From Aridibacter famidurans (GTDB taxonomy: Bacteria; Acidobacteriota; Blastocatellia; Pyrinomonadales; Pyrinomonadaceae), in NCBI GenBank assembly GCA_024103495.1, contig JAGFIQ010000080.1:1-52351 (forward strand): a DNA stretch of 52,351 nucleotides. Direction: 5' to 3'. The position numbers and the translations under genes are program-made. The notes below the pieces were generated by a model. The model ran no database searches and had not been told where the DNA came from. It was given only the letters and a program-made list of their open reading frames with translations. Every line of letters starts with the position of its first letter. Within the stretch, counting starts at the first letter, position 1. Shown here one piece after another: positions 28,301-36,046 of this stretch.

Positions 28301-29124
28301 ACGAGGTCGCGCCGAAGCTCGAGGCGCTTCTTGTCGACAAGATGTACACCGCACCGACCGTCGGGCAGAGGATCACGTATTTCCGGGCGTTGCTGGGAGT
28401 CGCGAAGGGAGAAAAGGCCAGGGAGGTGTTGAAGGAGCTATATAGGCAAGGAGACAGGAGACCGGAGACGGGAGACAATGGCAGGACTGAGAGGAAAGGA
28501 CTGAGGACTGAGGGTGGTCGCATTGAAGTAGAATCAATTGTTCGGCTGGAAGAGGATCTCAGTCCTCAGTCCTCAGTCCTCAGCACTCGGGAAGAGCCTC
28601 CGTTCCCCATCCGCCCGAAAGACCGCTTCGACATCGCAACACGCCTGATCATCATCGGCGATCCGGACGGAGCGAGGTTCCTTGCCGAGCTCGAAAAGAC
28701 CGAGAAAGACGACGCGGCGCTCCGCTGGGCATACGCGGCGAAGGCCGGGATCGCGACGAAAGAGAACAAGGCGAAGTACTGGAAGGATTTCACCGGGAAC
28801 AAGGAGATATCCGAAAGCTGGATCGAGGAAGCGTCGGGCGTCTGGAACTCGCCTTCGCATTCGGAACTCACCCTGCCCTATCTCGACAAGGCTCTCGCTG
28901 AACTTCCGAACTTGAAACGTGACCGCAAGATCTTCTTCGTGAACAACTGGCTCGGTTCGTTCATAGGCGGACAGAAGAGCGAGGAGGCTCTGAAGATCGT
29001 GAACCGTTTTTTGGAAACGAATCCGAAGCTGGACGCTGACCTGAGGAGGAAGATCCTGGAGAACGTCGACGGGCTCGAACGGGCGGTGAAGATCCGGTCA
29101 AAATTCGGGGAGCACGGGAATTAA
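25342..29124 (+). CDS. M1-family (gluzincin) aminopeptidase enlarged by in-frame repeats
   Basis: This 1260-residue exported metalloprotease starts with a signal peptide (MKILLGIFALFFFAMTAYAQ). The exopeptidase motif GGMEHAG lies near 555-561, HEAAHQWFGD starts at His589, the third ligand is in LWLKEGFA, and a Tyr is in AYGNIVYQK. Family members are usually around 850-900 residues. Three blocks are translated dispersed repeats: about 69-112 (GLRTEEG, SSLRTQYSSLS), about 330-512 (DAGGDARGP units and a 57-residue tandem duplication) and about 1035-1088 (LSPQSSVLS). Base composition is patchy: 27001-27060 has 40 G+C of 60 by hand, 27301-27360 has 27, 27781-27840 has 24. The true start is taken at the signal peptide; upstream codons are repeat DNA. 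Whether it folds is unknown. Confidence 0.88.
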   Translation: MKILLGIFALFFFAMTAYAQVPPIEPGVPLELAKWRAEHYSDIRYELDLTLEKMAPTLKGKLAVEVTVRTEKKGLRTEEGDGKRETGDRGDSPITGPSSLRTQYSSLSTPPQAAIPIVLDWRRISGHEKLSRVFNVKINGNAAEYEEVNEHLVFRKGVVEGKNRIELEFESPILTSGSAITRYVDKEDGSEYIYSLFVPSDASTAFPVFDQPDLKARFELSGSFPEGWEVVTNAKDGEVLITACTIDMVPDRIHEETTIDGERAPKKENDKPKLVEASDGCPPYYRFEETKPISTYVFAFAAGPFEEITETENRSPKTGDLKPYDSNIGNRALLRSEGATDGSPAQAEGAVRGTDGKMILSRFSCDMDAGEDARGPGGDTNAGGDARGPKISTRSGSDGPSDRVPIRIFVRKSQAHKLLPPQAADAGRDARAPVGNTDAGGDARGPKISTRSGSDGPSDRVPIRIFVRKSQAHKLLPPQAADAGGDARGPSAPGSHAQVRGLNDQLTADRSQLTPADEVFRLNREAIEYLEDYFDYPFPFPKYDVVLIPEFPFGGMEHAGATFLRETSVIFPTEPTANNFISRASVIFHEAAHQWFGDTVTMKWFDDLWLKEGFATFMAYKTMEKVLPEYDPWKVFYQRTKSAAYETDVTRGTTPIHQELPNLSAAKSAYGNIVYQKAPSFLKQAEFFWGEEIFREAVRQFLNSHEFGNATWHDLVDEIAYLRVRKESEREFFKKLSDSDKQALIDFTRWHVRSEWAWFWVSKPGTAVYRPSDCLMSDPNPIADLPGFTRSCGAHGGHTVLNDYMLQEPILPEANYNWLQDIQVLRVFENGESRIERIPIGYRKYARLPDLESNSITRHRESVFPLDEESEDKKKDDYSSEPPKLNERNTILIFPNYRDYGYGIFLLDEKSRNYILKNIRDEKDEFLRAQMWGSLWDSVRFAELAPLDYINLAIANIDIEKDETTISSILGRTAYAFTYYVSEKQQDEVAPKLEALLVDKMYTAPTVGQRITYFRALLGVAKGEKAREVLKELYRQGDRRPETGDNGRTERKGLRTEGGRIEVESIVRLEEDLSPQSSVLSTREEPPFPIRPKDRFDIATRLIIIGDPDGARFLAELEKTEKDDAALRWAYAAKAGIATKENKAKYWKDFTGNKEISESWIEEASGVWNSPSHSELTLPYLDKALAELPNLKRDRKIFFVNNWLGSFIGGQKSEEALKIVNRFLETNPKLDADLRRKILENVDGLERAVKIRSKFGEHGN
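25547..25676. repeat. In-frame heptad repeat block 1 inside the M1 gene
   Basis: AGGACTGAG and GGAGACN units on the left are mirrored by CTCAGTACTCATCTCTC units on the right around a short core. The block keeps the frame open (CTCAGT orientation has no stop in any frame). Confidence 0.85.
26343..26884. repeat. In-frame repeat block 2 inside the M1 gene
   Basis: A chain of small hairpins: TCGCTCC-GAA-GGAGCGA (26343-26359), CCCCGCAC...GTGCGGGG (26370-26399), several GCGGGCG-GGGA-CGCCCGC palindromes (from about 26447), CCCACGCAC-AA-GTGCGTGGG (26825-26844), and heptads of the TGACCGC/TCACAGC type (26850-26884). Confidence 0.85.
26483..26824. repeat. 171-base tandem duplication
   Basis: Unit 1 is 26483-26653 and unit 2 is 26654-26824. 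They are almost identical; 171 bases is 57 codons, so the frame is kept. Each unit begins with the ATGCGGGCGGGGACGCCCGC palindrome and includes host-protein codons VPIRIFVRKSQAHKL. Confidence 0.9.
28443..28603. repeat. In-frame heptad repeat block 3 inside the M1 gene
   Basis: GGAGACN heptads (about 28450-28475) and GGACTGAG units (28483-28515), a core of about 45 bases, then CTCAGTC heptads (28558-28585) in the opposite orientation. The frame stays open through both arms. Confidence 0.85.
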
Positions 29125-29309
29125 CCGCAGAGCACGCAGACAGCGCAGAGAGATTCATTTTAGCGAATTCAGACGGGGTCCTTTTCCTCCTAGCAAGCGA
29201 CCAGGTCCGGCGCTTTTTCATAAGATGTAAGTCCGAACTGGACCTTGCGACATTGTCATTATGGAAAAAGGCCCAAAAACCCTCTGCGCTCTCTGCGTGC
29301 TCTGCGGTT
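29123..29309. repeat. 28-base inverted repeats between convergent genes
   Basis: Arms 29123-29150 and 29282-29309 (AACCGCAGAGCACGCAGA... and its complement) pair with one mismatch around 131 bases. Each arm is a 9-base periodic CGCAGAGCA tract. The left arm overlaps the M1 stop codon TAA. Confidence 0.85.
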
Positions 29310-29337
29310 CAAAATTCTTCTCTGCGGTTAGATCTCT

Positions 29338-30102
29338 CTAAATAGAGGCGCCGAGTTTTTCCCCCAGCTTTCCCCTGTACCGCCGGCTAAGGATAAGCTC
29401 CTTGCCCGATCTCATCAGCACCACGTGCTCGTCGTTGAAGTGCTTCTGAAGCTCCTTCACCGAGTCGATGTTCACGATCGTCGAGCGGTGTATCCGGAAG
29501 AACGTCTCCGGATCGAGCCTCTCCTCCATACTCTTCAATGTCTCGCGGATCAGGTGCCGGTCGTTACCGCAGTGCAGGATCAGGTAGTTCCCGTCCGATT
29601 CGATCCAGTCCACGTCCTCTGCCGGAACCAGCAATATCCGCCCGTTGTTCTTGATCACGAACCGCCTTAACCGTTCGCGGCCGCCCGTCAGGCGGTTCAG
29701 GAGATCGAGCACCTGTTCGCTTCTTTCCGCGTCCGAGCGTTCGCGCAGATTCGATTTTGCCCGCTCGAGCGCCATCGCCATTCGCTCGTGATCGAACGGT
29801 TTCAACAAGTAATCGACCGCCGAGACCTCGAATGCCTTAACGGCGTACCGGTTGAAAGCCGTCACGAAGATCACGGCCGGCATCTTTTCCTCGCCGCACG
29901 CCTCGAGCAGTTCGAATCCGTCGACCTCAGGCATCTGTATGTCGAGGAACATAAGGTCGGGGCCTGTCTCCGCGATCGCCTCGATGGCTTCGGCGCCGTT
30001 CGAACATTCGCCAGCGATCTCTATCTCGTCGTCCTCTTCGAGCATCCGGCGGATGATCTCGCGCGCCGGGGGCTCGTCATCGACTATAAGTGCTTTGAAC
30101 AT
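29338..30102 (-). CDS. LytTR-family response regulator
   Basis: This 254-residue protein has a receiver domain (1-120) with the acidic pair VDDE, phospho-acceptor Asp54 (FLDIQMPEVDG), Thr in VTAFNRYAVKAF and the KPF lysine. A LytTR DNA-binding domain follows (about 150-250: RILLVPAEDVDWIESDGNY, FFRIHRSTIVNIDSVKEL). It is a transcription regulator of the LytR/AlgR type. The cognate sensor is most likely the LytS-like kinase upstream on the same strand. They are separated by 288 bases with CTTTGCGCC-type repeats in both orientations. Start MFKALIVDDEPP is chosen because residues before it are not conserved. Confidence 0.93.
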   Translation of the reverse strand: MFKALIVDDEPPAREIIRRMLEEDDEIEIAGECSNGAEAIEAIAETGPDLMFLDIQMPEVDGFELLEACGEEKMPAVIFVTAFNRYAVKAFEVSAVDYLLKPFDHERMAMALERAKSNLRERSDAERSEQVLDLLNRLTGGRERLRRFVIKNNGRILLVPAEDVDWIESDGNYLILHCGNDRHLIRETLKSMEERLDPETFFRIHRSTIVNIDSVKELQKHFNDEHVVLMRSGKELILSRRYRGKLGEKLGASI

Positions 30103-30390
30103 AACCAGAATTTTTAGCCACGGATTCAAGCGATTAACACAGATGAAACGGTGGCTTACTACTGACTCGTTCCTGAGTCGATTATTCTGCGACGTTTCTT
30201 CGGTTTGTCTTTCTTGCGGCGAATCTGACTCTCCAGCTTGCGCTTTCGATCTTTCTTTGCGGTCCTTTGCGCCTTCGCGTCTTTGCGAGAATATCTTCAG
30301 CCGAGTTCAATAAGGCGTCCCGATCGAATTTCCCCGCGTCTACCGCTTAGTCGCAAATTCGCAAAGAACCGCAGAAAAGAAACTCACTGA
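30103..30390. repeat. Inverted CTTTGCGCC-type repeats between regulator and sensor genes
   Basis: A 9-base periodic tract (CTTTGCGGT, CCTTTGCGC, CTTCGCGTC, TTTGCGAG) lies at about 30259-30297, and a mirrored tract (TCGCAAATTCGCAAAGAACC) at 30350-30388. Nothing else is recognised. Confidence 0.7.
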
Positions 30391-31512
30391 TCATCCTTCG
30401 GTTCCGTTCGGTCTGAAGGGCACTGAGATCATTAGTCTTCCTCCACCGGCGGGAAGGAGCTCGAAATCCAGCCCGAAGTCCTCGCCGTATATCTGCCTAA
30501 GCCGCTCGCGGGTGTTTGCGATCCCGACGCCTTCCTTTACCGCGGCTTCGGCCTTCCCGTTCGGAGCAGGACCGTCGTTCTCAATCTCCAGCACGAGTCG
30601 CTCGTCCTCTTGCCTCGCGGCGATCGAGATCTTCCCCGCGCTCATACTCTTCGAAACCCCGTGTTTGATCGCGTTCTCGACCGCAGGCTGAAGAAGCAGG
30701 TTCGGGACCTCGGCTCCGAGCGTCTCGGGATCGATCTCGAACACTGGCTCGAGCCGGTCCCGGAAACGCACTTTCTCGATCTCCAGGTAGTTCTTCAGAA
30801 ACTCCAGCTCCTGCTCCAGCGAGACCGTCTGCGTGCCGTTTGAATCGACGGTCATCCTCAGAAAGTCCCCGAGCCTTGTGATCATGTGCACGGTTTGCCT
30901 GGGATCCTCCAGCGCGAGGCTCGAAAGCGAGTTCAGCGTGTTGAAAAGAAAATGCGGCTGAAGCTGCATCTTCAACGCCTGAAGCTGCGCCTGCGCCAGC
31001 TGCTTTTCCAGCTTTTCGTTCCTGTGCCGCTCGTCGTTGAACTGCTTGTTGAAATCCAGCGCGTAATTCGTCGTCAGGATTATCTTGTATCCGATCACGC
31101 CGGTTACCACGCTCCCCACGCCGGTTGCGGCCGCGATCGCGCCGAGCCCGTCGGGCTGCGAGCTCGTGAGTCCCTCGAAAAGCCACATAAACACTACCGT
31201 CACAGCCGCAGTAGCCGCTGACCAGACCAGCGCGGTAACCAGGTGAACAGGAAAGCGGAAAAGCCAGGAGCGGAAAAGGCGCCTGTAGGTAAGGTCCACG
31301 CCGACGATCAGAACAGCGAACGCCGCCCAGACCTGGAACCGGACCATTTGCGAGTTCAGCGCCTGCACGAAGGTCGCCGGCTCGCCGACGGCGTAACTTC
31401 CGGCGTATAGCGAGATCGTGAGCAGGAGCCCAACGAAACTGAGCAACGCCCAGAAGATCAGCAGTTTCCACCGCAGAAATCCGGGCTCGTGCGCTTTGAG
31501 TCCTTTCAGCAT
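30391..31512 (-). CDS. LytS/YehU-like sensor histidine kinase
   Basis: The protein has 373 residues with four hydrophobic segments in the first 145 (about 17-38, 59-75, 88-112, 127-145), no obvious large sensor loop, and a coiled linker (about 155-180). The His_kinase domain (PF06580) has phospho-acceptor His187 in QLQPHFLFNTLNSLSSL. The ATPase part has LLLQPAVENAIKHGV (N box), LEIENDGPAP (G1), GVGIANTRERL (G2). It should phosphorylate the adjacent LytTR regulator. The signal is unknown. Divergent neighbours and repeats leave only 170 bases to the DinB-like gene. Confidence 0.93.
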   Translation of the reverse strand: MLKGLKAHEPGFLRWKLLIFWALLSFVGLLLTISLYAGSYAVGEPATFVQALNSQMVRFQVWAAFAVLIVGVDLTYRRLFRSWLFRFPVHLVTALVWSAATAAVTVVFMWLFEGLTSSQPDGLGAIAAATGVGSVVTGVIGYKIILTTNYALDFNKQFNDERHRNEKLEKQLAQAQLQALKMQLQPHFLFNTLNSLSSLALEDPRQTVHMITRLGDFLRMTVDSNGTQTVSLEQELEFLKNYLEIEKVRFRDRLEPVFEIDPETLGAEVPNLLLQPAVENAIKHGVSKSMSAGKISIAARQEDERLVLEIENDGPAPNGKAEAAVKEGVGIANTRERLRQIYGEDFGLDFELLPAGGGRLMISVPFRPNGTEG

Positions 31513-31577
31513 CAGGTGTCACAATCTATCAGCAAATCGCCGATCGCGGAAGGGTTTTGGTTTCCGATACAAGAGAA

Positions 31578-31642
31578 GAGGCGCCGAAGGCGGAAAGAAC
31601 AGTGCTGACCGTTCAAAATCTTCCCTCCGCCAACGGCGCCTC
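31578..31642. repeat. Imperfect 17-base inverted repeat
   Basis: GAGGCGCCGAAGGCGGA (31578-31594) pairs with 31626-31642 except for a central 2-base mismatch; loop 31 bases. It lies between the DinB-like gene stop and the sensor kinase start. It could end the DinB-like transcript, though no T run follows. Confidence 0.6.
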
Positions 31643-31685
31643 GTGCAGGCGGATCGCCTACATAGGGCCCGTATGAATCCTGCCC

Positions 31686-32369
31686 CTAGTTCGTCGGATA
31701 CCCCGGTTCCGCCTTCACTTCCGCGATCTGCTCGAGATGCCTACGAGCGTGCGAGTCCAGAAAGATGATCCACTGGAAGGCGTCGATCATACCGAGCACG
31801 GGGTTCTCGGCGAATCGGGTTCGGAGATTAACATCCGTCGTTTTCAGGAACGAGATCGTCTTGGCTCTCGATTTTTCCCATTCCGAGAGCAGTTCGTCGC
31901 GGGTCTTCCACCTCCCTTCGGGCTGTACAGTCGGCGGCGCGGTGAACTTCTGGTTTCGGTTGGTGATCGCCAGCGGGATCGCGGTGTCGTTCATGCGGAA
32001 AACATCCGGCGAAGAGTGCTCGGGCCCTTTCACGATGTTCTCAGCGATCAGGGTCGAGATCCTCTGCTCGGCAATAATGATGTGCTCCGCCACCTGGGCG
32101 ATCGTCCACCGGTCGGGTCCGGACCGGTAAAGGAGCTGCTTGTCGGACAGGCCTTTCAATTCGTTGGCCAGCCTTGTCCGGGTCTCGTTCAGCTTCCCGA
32201 GCGCCTTTGTTCTTTCCGCCTCGGTGAACACCGAAGGGTCCTTTTTCTCAGCGTCGCCCTGCCCGTACGCCGCCGCTGCGGAACCGCAGGTGAAGAATAT
32301 CGCGAGAAACGCGATCAGCGCTCCTATGACCTTGTAGACCTGGTATGGATCGACGATAAACAATTGCAT
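31686..32369 (-). CDS. DinB-like four-helix protein, exported
   Basis: The protein has 227 residues. A hydrophobic segment (about 13-33, VIGALIAFLAIFFTCGSAAAA) suggests export or a lipoprotein-like anchor. The remainder fits the DinB/YfiT metal-dependent four-helix fold: WTIAQVAEHIIIAEQRI carries the first His, and WIIFLDSHARRHLEQIAEVK the last two, spaced as HxxxH. The enzymatic role of such proteins is mostly unknown (some use thiol cofactors). An AGGAGG site 10 bases upstream supports the start at 32369. The gene is divergent from the ECF sigma gene. Confidence 0.85.
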   Translation of the reverse strand: MQLFIVDPYQVYKVIGALIAFLAIFFTCGSAAAAYGQGDAEKKDPSVFTEAERTKALGKLNETRTRLANELKGLSDKQLLYRSGPDRWTIAQVAEHIIIAEQRISTLIAENIVKGPEHSSPDVFRMNDTAIPLAITNRNQKFTAPPTVQPEGRWKTRDELLSEWEKSRAKTISFLKTTDVNLRTRFAENPVLGMIDAFQWIIFLDSHARRHLEQIAEVKAEPGYPTN

Positions 32370-32768
32370 GATGAATGCTCCTCCTGATCAATGTTCGTGC
32401 GGTTGTCCGCGATGTGGGCGATCGTACATCGATCACGCAGCCGTTGATGCGCTTTTGTGACGAACGGCAGAAGAGCGTGACGAGCGGCTTTGAAATGTGA
32501 AGCTTCAGGTTTCAGACGGTGGGGTCAACCGCGCTCCAGTGTGCAAATATCGCGTTCATCGGAGCCCGGTCGTCGTTCGACTCGGTCCGAAAGATCTACC
32601 GGCGCACGAATCCATTTTTCTTTCAATTAATTCGCTCATCCCTTAAAATCAACGAACTGAAACTCATCAGTGGTACCTTAACAAAATGCCTCATGACCGA
32701 GCCCGGTCGGGGACCCTGCGTCAGAACAGGATCGTTCCCGCAAATGGGCTTTGACCGTGTGCAAGCGA
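32370..32768. other. 399-base divergent intergenic region without repeats
   Basis: It separates the DinB-like gene (minus) from the ECF sigma gene (plus). I see no gene, no dispersed repeat and no strong consensus promoter. There is an AT-rich stretch at 32610-32660 (TTTTTCTTTCAATTAATTCG ... CTTAAAATC) that could hold a promoter for the sigma gene. This is the only long gap here free of repeats. Confidence 0.5.
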
Positions 32769-33335
32769 ATGGGAGATACCGAGAATCATCAGGTCACGCG
32801 GCTGCTTGCCGAATGGAGCGACGGAAGCGAAAAAGCTCTGGAGGAGCTTATGCCGCTTGTGTACGCCGAATTGCGCAAAATGGCCGGACGGTACCTGAAC
32901 AAACAGGGAGGCCACACTCTGCAAACGACCGAACTCATCCACGAGGCCTACCTGAAGCTTGCGGGTTCCGACGAGAAGAACTGGAAGAACCGCGCTCATT
33001 TTTTTGGCGTTGCGGCTCAGGCGATGCGCCACATCCTTGTCGATTACGCGCGCGCTAAGGGAAGGGCGAAACGAGGCGGAAGTCGGAACAGGATCACGCT
33101 TGAAGACCATCTTTATGTGACCGACGAACGGACGGACGAGATCGTGGCGCTGGATGATGCCCTGAATGAACTCGAAGCGCTCGACGCGCGCAAATCGAGG
33201 GTGGTCGAGCTTCGGTTCTTCGGAGGTATGAAAACCGACGAGATCGCGGGGGTGCTCGACGTATCGCCCAACACAGTGAAGCGTGACTGGAGATTTGCCC
33301 GAAGCTGGCTATTGAACGAGCTGCAGCGCGGCTGA
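32769..33335 (+). CDS. ECF sigma factor, PF07638/TIGR02999 type
   Basis: The protein has 188 residues from MGDTENHQVTRLLAEWSDG. Region 2 (about 15-80) contains LMPLVYAELRKMAGRYLNKQGG and the TELIHEAYLKL core-binding pattern, and HFFGVAAQAMRHILVDYARAK continues it. Region 4 (about 130-185) is a helix-turn-helix (ARKSRVVELRFFGGMKTDEIAGVLDVSPNTVKRDWRFARSWL). This type is expanded in Acidobacteriota and Planctomycetes and is often beside membrane Ser/Thr kinases. Here the kinase starts 6 bases after the sigma stop. No anti-sigma factor is seen; the kinase could control sigma activity (inference). Confidence 0.93.
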   Translation: MGDTENHQVTRLLAEWSDGSEKALEELMPLVYAELRKMAGRYLNKQGGHTLQTTELIHEAYLKLAGSDEKNWKNRAHFFGVAAQAMRHILVDYARAKGRAKRGGSRNRITLEDHLYVTDERTDEIVALDDALNELEALDARKSRVVELRFFGGMKTDEIAGVLDVSPNTVKRDWRFARSWLLNELQRG

Positions 33336-33341
33336 CGATCG

Positions 33342-35975
33342 ATGGATCCTGCCTTATTCAAGCGAATTGAAGACCTGTATCACCGTGCGCTCGAGCTTCC
33401 GGCCGAGGAGCGGGACGGATTCGTCCATTCGCGGTCCGGCGGCGACATCGCGGTCGAGGAACGATTGAAGGAACTCCTTTCGTTTGACGACGAATTCAAC
33501 GGCGTCATCGATGTCCCTCCCGACGATCTTGCTGCGGAGCTTCTGTCCTCCGTCGGCGCCGCGGACCTGAGCGGCACGGACCTGGGTAATTTCAGGATCA
33601 TAAGCAAGATCGGGCAAGGTGGAATGGGCACCGTCTATCTCGCGGAGGATCCGCGCCTTGATCGAAAACTGGCGATCAAGTTCGTCAGCGGAGGACTGCT
33701 AGGCAGAAGCGGCGCGCTGCGGCGGTTCGAGCTTGAGGCGAAAACGGCGTCGGCGCTGAATCATCCCAATATCCTCACCGTCTACGATATCGGGGACACT
33801 GAAGACTTAAGGTACATCGCCACCGAGTTCATCGAGGGGGAGACGCTCCGCGAGCGCCTGAAACGCGGCGCGATGGAGCTTGAGGAGATCGCGGATATCG
33901 CCGTGCAGATCGGTTCGGCGCTCGAGGCCGCTCACAACGCCGGCATAATCCATCGCGACATAAAGCCGGGCAATATAATGATCAGGCCCGACGGGCTTGT
34001 GAAGGTGCTTGATTTCGGAGTTGCCAAGCTTACGGAAAGCGTGGGCGGAAAGGCAGGGGCCGAAGGAGCGGAAGCTTCGTCTTTCAAGGGCCTTGTCGTC
34101 GGGACCTCGGGCTATATGTCGCCGGAACAGGCGAAAGCCCGGGACGTCGATCTGAGGACGGACGTCTTTAGCTTCGGCGTCGTGCTCTACCAGATGTTGA
34201 CGGGCGAGGCGCCCTTCGACGGCGAAACCCATTCGGACACGGTATCGTCGATCCTCCGGAAAGTACCGGTGTTCGATAACGTGCCGGATACCGAGGAAGC
34301 TGGTGATCTTCAGAAGATAATCGGTAAGGCGATCAAGAAGGACCCTGACGAACGATATGCGTCCGCGGGAGAAATGCTGGCCGATCTCCGTGTATTTCGT
34401 GCAAGGGTAAACGGGGTAAACTCGGCGGAAGGCATACGCGAAACAAGCGGCGCCTTTCGCGCCGTAAATGGCGAGGCATACGGACGCTCCGGGAAGGGCC
34501 GAATATGGATCCTGTCCGCCACGGTTGTCCTTGTTCTCGCCGCGCTAGCCGGATATTTCTTGTATCCCCTGCTTGCGCCGGAGGCGAGGCCCGGCGTCGA
34601 GGCAGTGGCGGTACTACCGATAGTCAACCTGACCGAAGATCCGGAATATGAGGTCGTCGCCGACGGTTTCACGGAATCGCTTATAGACAAGCTGTCCCAT
34701 ATGCCGTCCGTCAGAGTGAAGGCGCGAAGCTCCGTGTTCAGGTTCAAGGGGCAGAATGTGACGGTCCAGGAGATCGGCCGGAGCCTTGGGGTCGATACCG
34801 TGGTGCTTGGAGAGATCACAAAGCAGGCCGGCGGCATCAGTGTGAACATCGAGATCGTCGAGGCGGTAACGGGTAACCGGATCTGGGGACGCGGGTACAC
34901 GAGAGATACTTCGGAGTTCGCGTCTCTGCAAAACGTCATCGCCATCGATATTCTGGAAGAGCTCAACTTCGAGATAGCGAACCCGGAACGCGAGCGCCTC
35001 GAGAAGCCGTACACGGCCAACGCGGAAGCGTTTCGGCATTATCTGCGCGGCCGTTATCAATGGAACAAGAGGACCCCAGAAAGCCTCAGGACGGCGATCG
35101 AAGAGTATTCCGCGGCGGTCGAATCCGATCCCGGATTCGCCCTCGCATACGTCGGGCTTGCGGATTCCTATGTATTGCTCGAGAACTACACCGGTGAGCG
35201 TTCTTCCGATCTGCTCAGGCGTGCCAGGGCTTATGCGTCAAAGGCGCTGGAAGCGGATCCAATGCTGCCGGAGGCCCACGCGTCGCTCGGTCTTGTGCTG
35301 CATCGTTCGTGGGAGTGGACGGAAGCTGAACGGGAATACAAGACGGCGATCGGCCTGAAGCCGAATTACGCCGATGTCCGGCACTGGTACAGTCTTCTGC
35401 TCCGTGAGCTGGGCAGATTTGACGAATCGCTTGTCGAATCGAAGATCGCGGAGCAGCTGGACCCTTTGTCGGGGATCATCATCACGAATCTCGCCGGCGC
35501 GCATCTCGTGCTCGGGGATCACGTGTCGGCGATCTCGGTCCTCAAGAAGTCGATCGCGCTGGAGCCGGACTTCCCGTGGACCCACTGCATGCTGGCATTG
35601 GCGGAAGCCAGCCGGGAGGACTTTCGATCGGCTGTCGAGACTGCGACCACCTGTAACAAGCTGGCGCCAGCATCGGTCAACGCGTTGTCCATCTACGGTT
35701 ACGTGCTTGCGAGGGCGGGTAAGAGGGACGAGGCCAGGAAGATACTCGATTCGCTGATCGAAAGGTACAGGTCCAGTTCCTCCCAGGGCCGAAACATAGC
35801 TCGCATCTATTCGGGACTGGAAGAAAATGACAAGGCTTTCGAATGGCTGGAGAGGGACCTTGATGCTCGCAGCGCCTTTCTGCCTTATATAAGATGGAGT
35901 CCTCCGTTCGAGCAGCTCCGCACGGATCCAAGATTCGAGAGGCTGCTTGAGAGGATGGGCATGCCGCGATCCTGA
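33342..35975 (+). CDS. Transmembrane Ser/Thr kinase with TolB-like and TPR domains
   Basis: This 877-residue protein is cotranscribed with the ECF sigma gene. Residues 1-80 form an N-terminal acidic helical region typical of sigma-linked kinases (DLYHRALELPAEERDGFV). The kinase domain (about 84-350) has GQGGMG (91-96), Lys113, HRDIKPGN (204-211), DFG (224-226) and GTSGYMSPEQ. One membrane helix is at about 387-410. The outer region has a TolB/FlgO-like domain (about 415-545) and TPR units to the end (FALAYVGLADSYVLLENY, PDFPWTHCMLALAEA). The layout equals the kinase at 802 apart from the extra N-terminus. Catalytic residues are intact. The target may be the sigma factor (inference). Confidence 0.93.
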   Translation: MDPALFKRIEDLYHRALELPAEERDGFVHSRSGGDIAVEERLKELLSFDDEFNGVIDVPPDDLAAELLSSVGAADLSGTDLGNFRIISKIGQGGMGTVYLAEDPRLDRKLAIKFVSGGLLGRSGALRRFELEAKTASALNHPNILTVYDIGDTEDLRYIATEFIEGETLRERLKRGAMELEEIADIAVQIGSALEAAHNAGIIHRDIKPGNIMIRPDGLVKVLDFGVAKLTESVGGKAGAEGAEASSFKGLVVGTSGYMSPEQAKARDVDLRTDVFSFGVVLYQMLTGEAPFDGETHSDTVSSILRKVPVFDNVPDTEEAGDLQKIIGKAIKKDPDERYASAGEMLADLRVFRARVNGVNSAEGIRETSGAFRAVNGEAYGRSGKGRIWILSATVVLVLAALAGYFLYPLLAPEARPGVEAVAVLPIVNLTEDPEYEVVADGFTESLIDKLSHMPSVRVKARSSVFRFKGQNVTVQEIGRSLGVDTVVLGEITKQAGGISVNIEIVEAVTGNRIWGRGYTRDTSEFASLQNVIAIDILEELNFEIANPERERLEKPYTANAEAFRHYLRGRYQWNKRTPESLRTAIEEYSAAVESDPGFALAYVGLADSYVLLENYTGERSSDLLRRARAYASKALEADPMLPEAHASLGLVLHRSWEWTEAEREYKTAIGLKPNYADVRHWYSLLLRELGRFDESLVESKIAEQLDPLSGIIITNLAGAHLVLGDHVSAISVLKKSIALEPDFPWTHCMLALAEASREDFRSAVETATTCNKLAPASVNALSIYGYVLARAGKRDEARKILDSLIERYRSSSSQGRNIARIYSGLEENDKAFEWLERDLDARSAFLPYIRWSPPFEQLRTDPRFERLLERMGMPRS

Positions 35976-36046
35976 GTCCCAGGGCGGCTCGAAGTTTCCA
36001 GCGGATCACTTGGAAATCAAGCGGTTGTGCGGCAGGTTAGACAACT

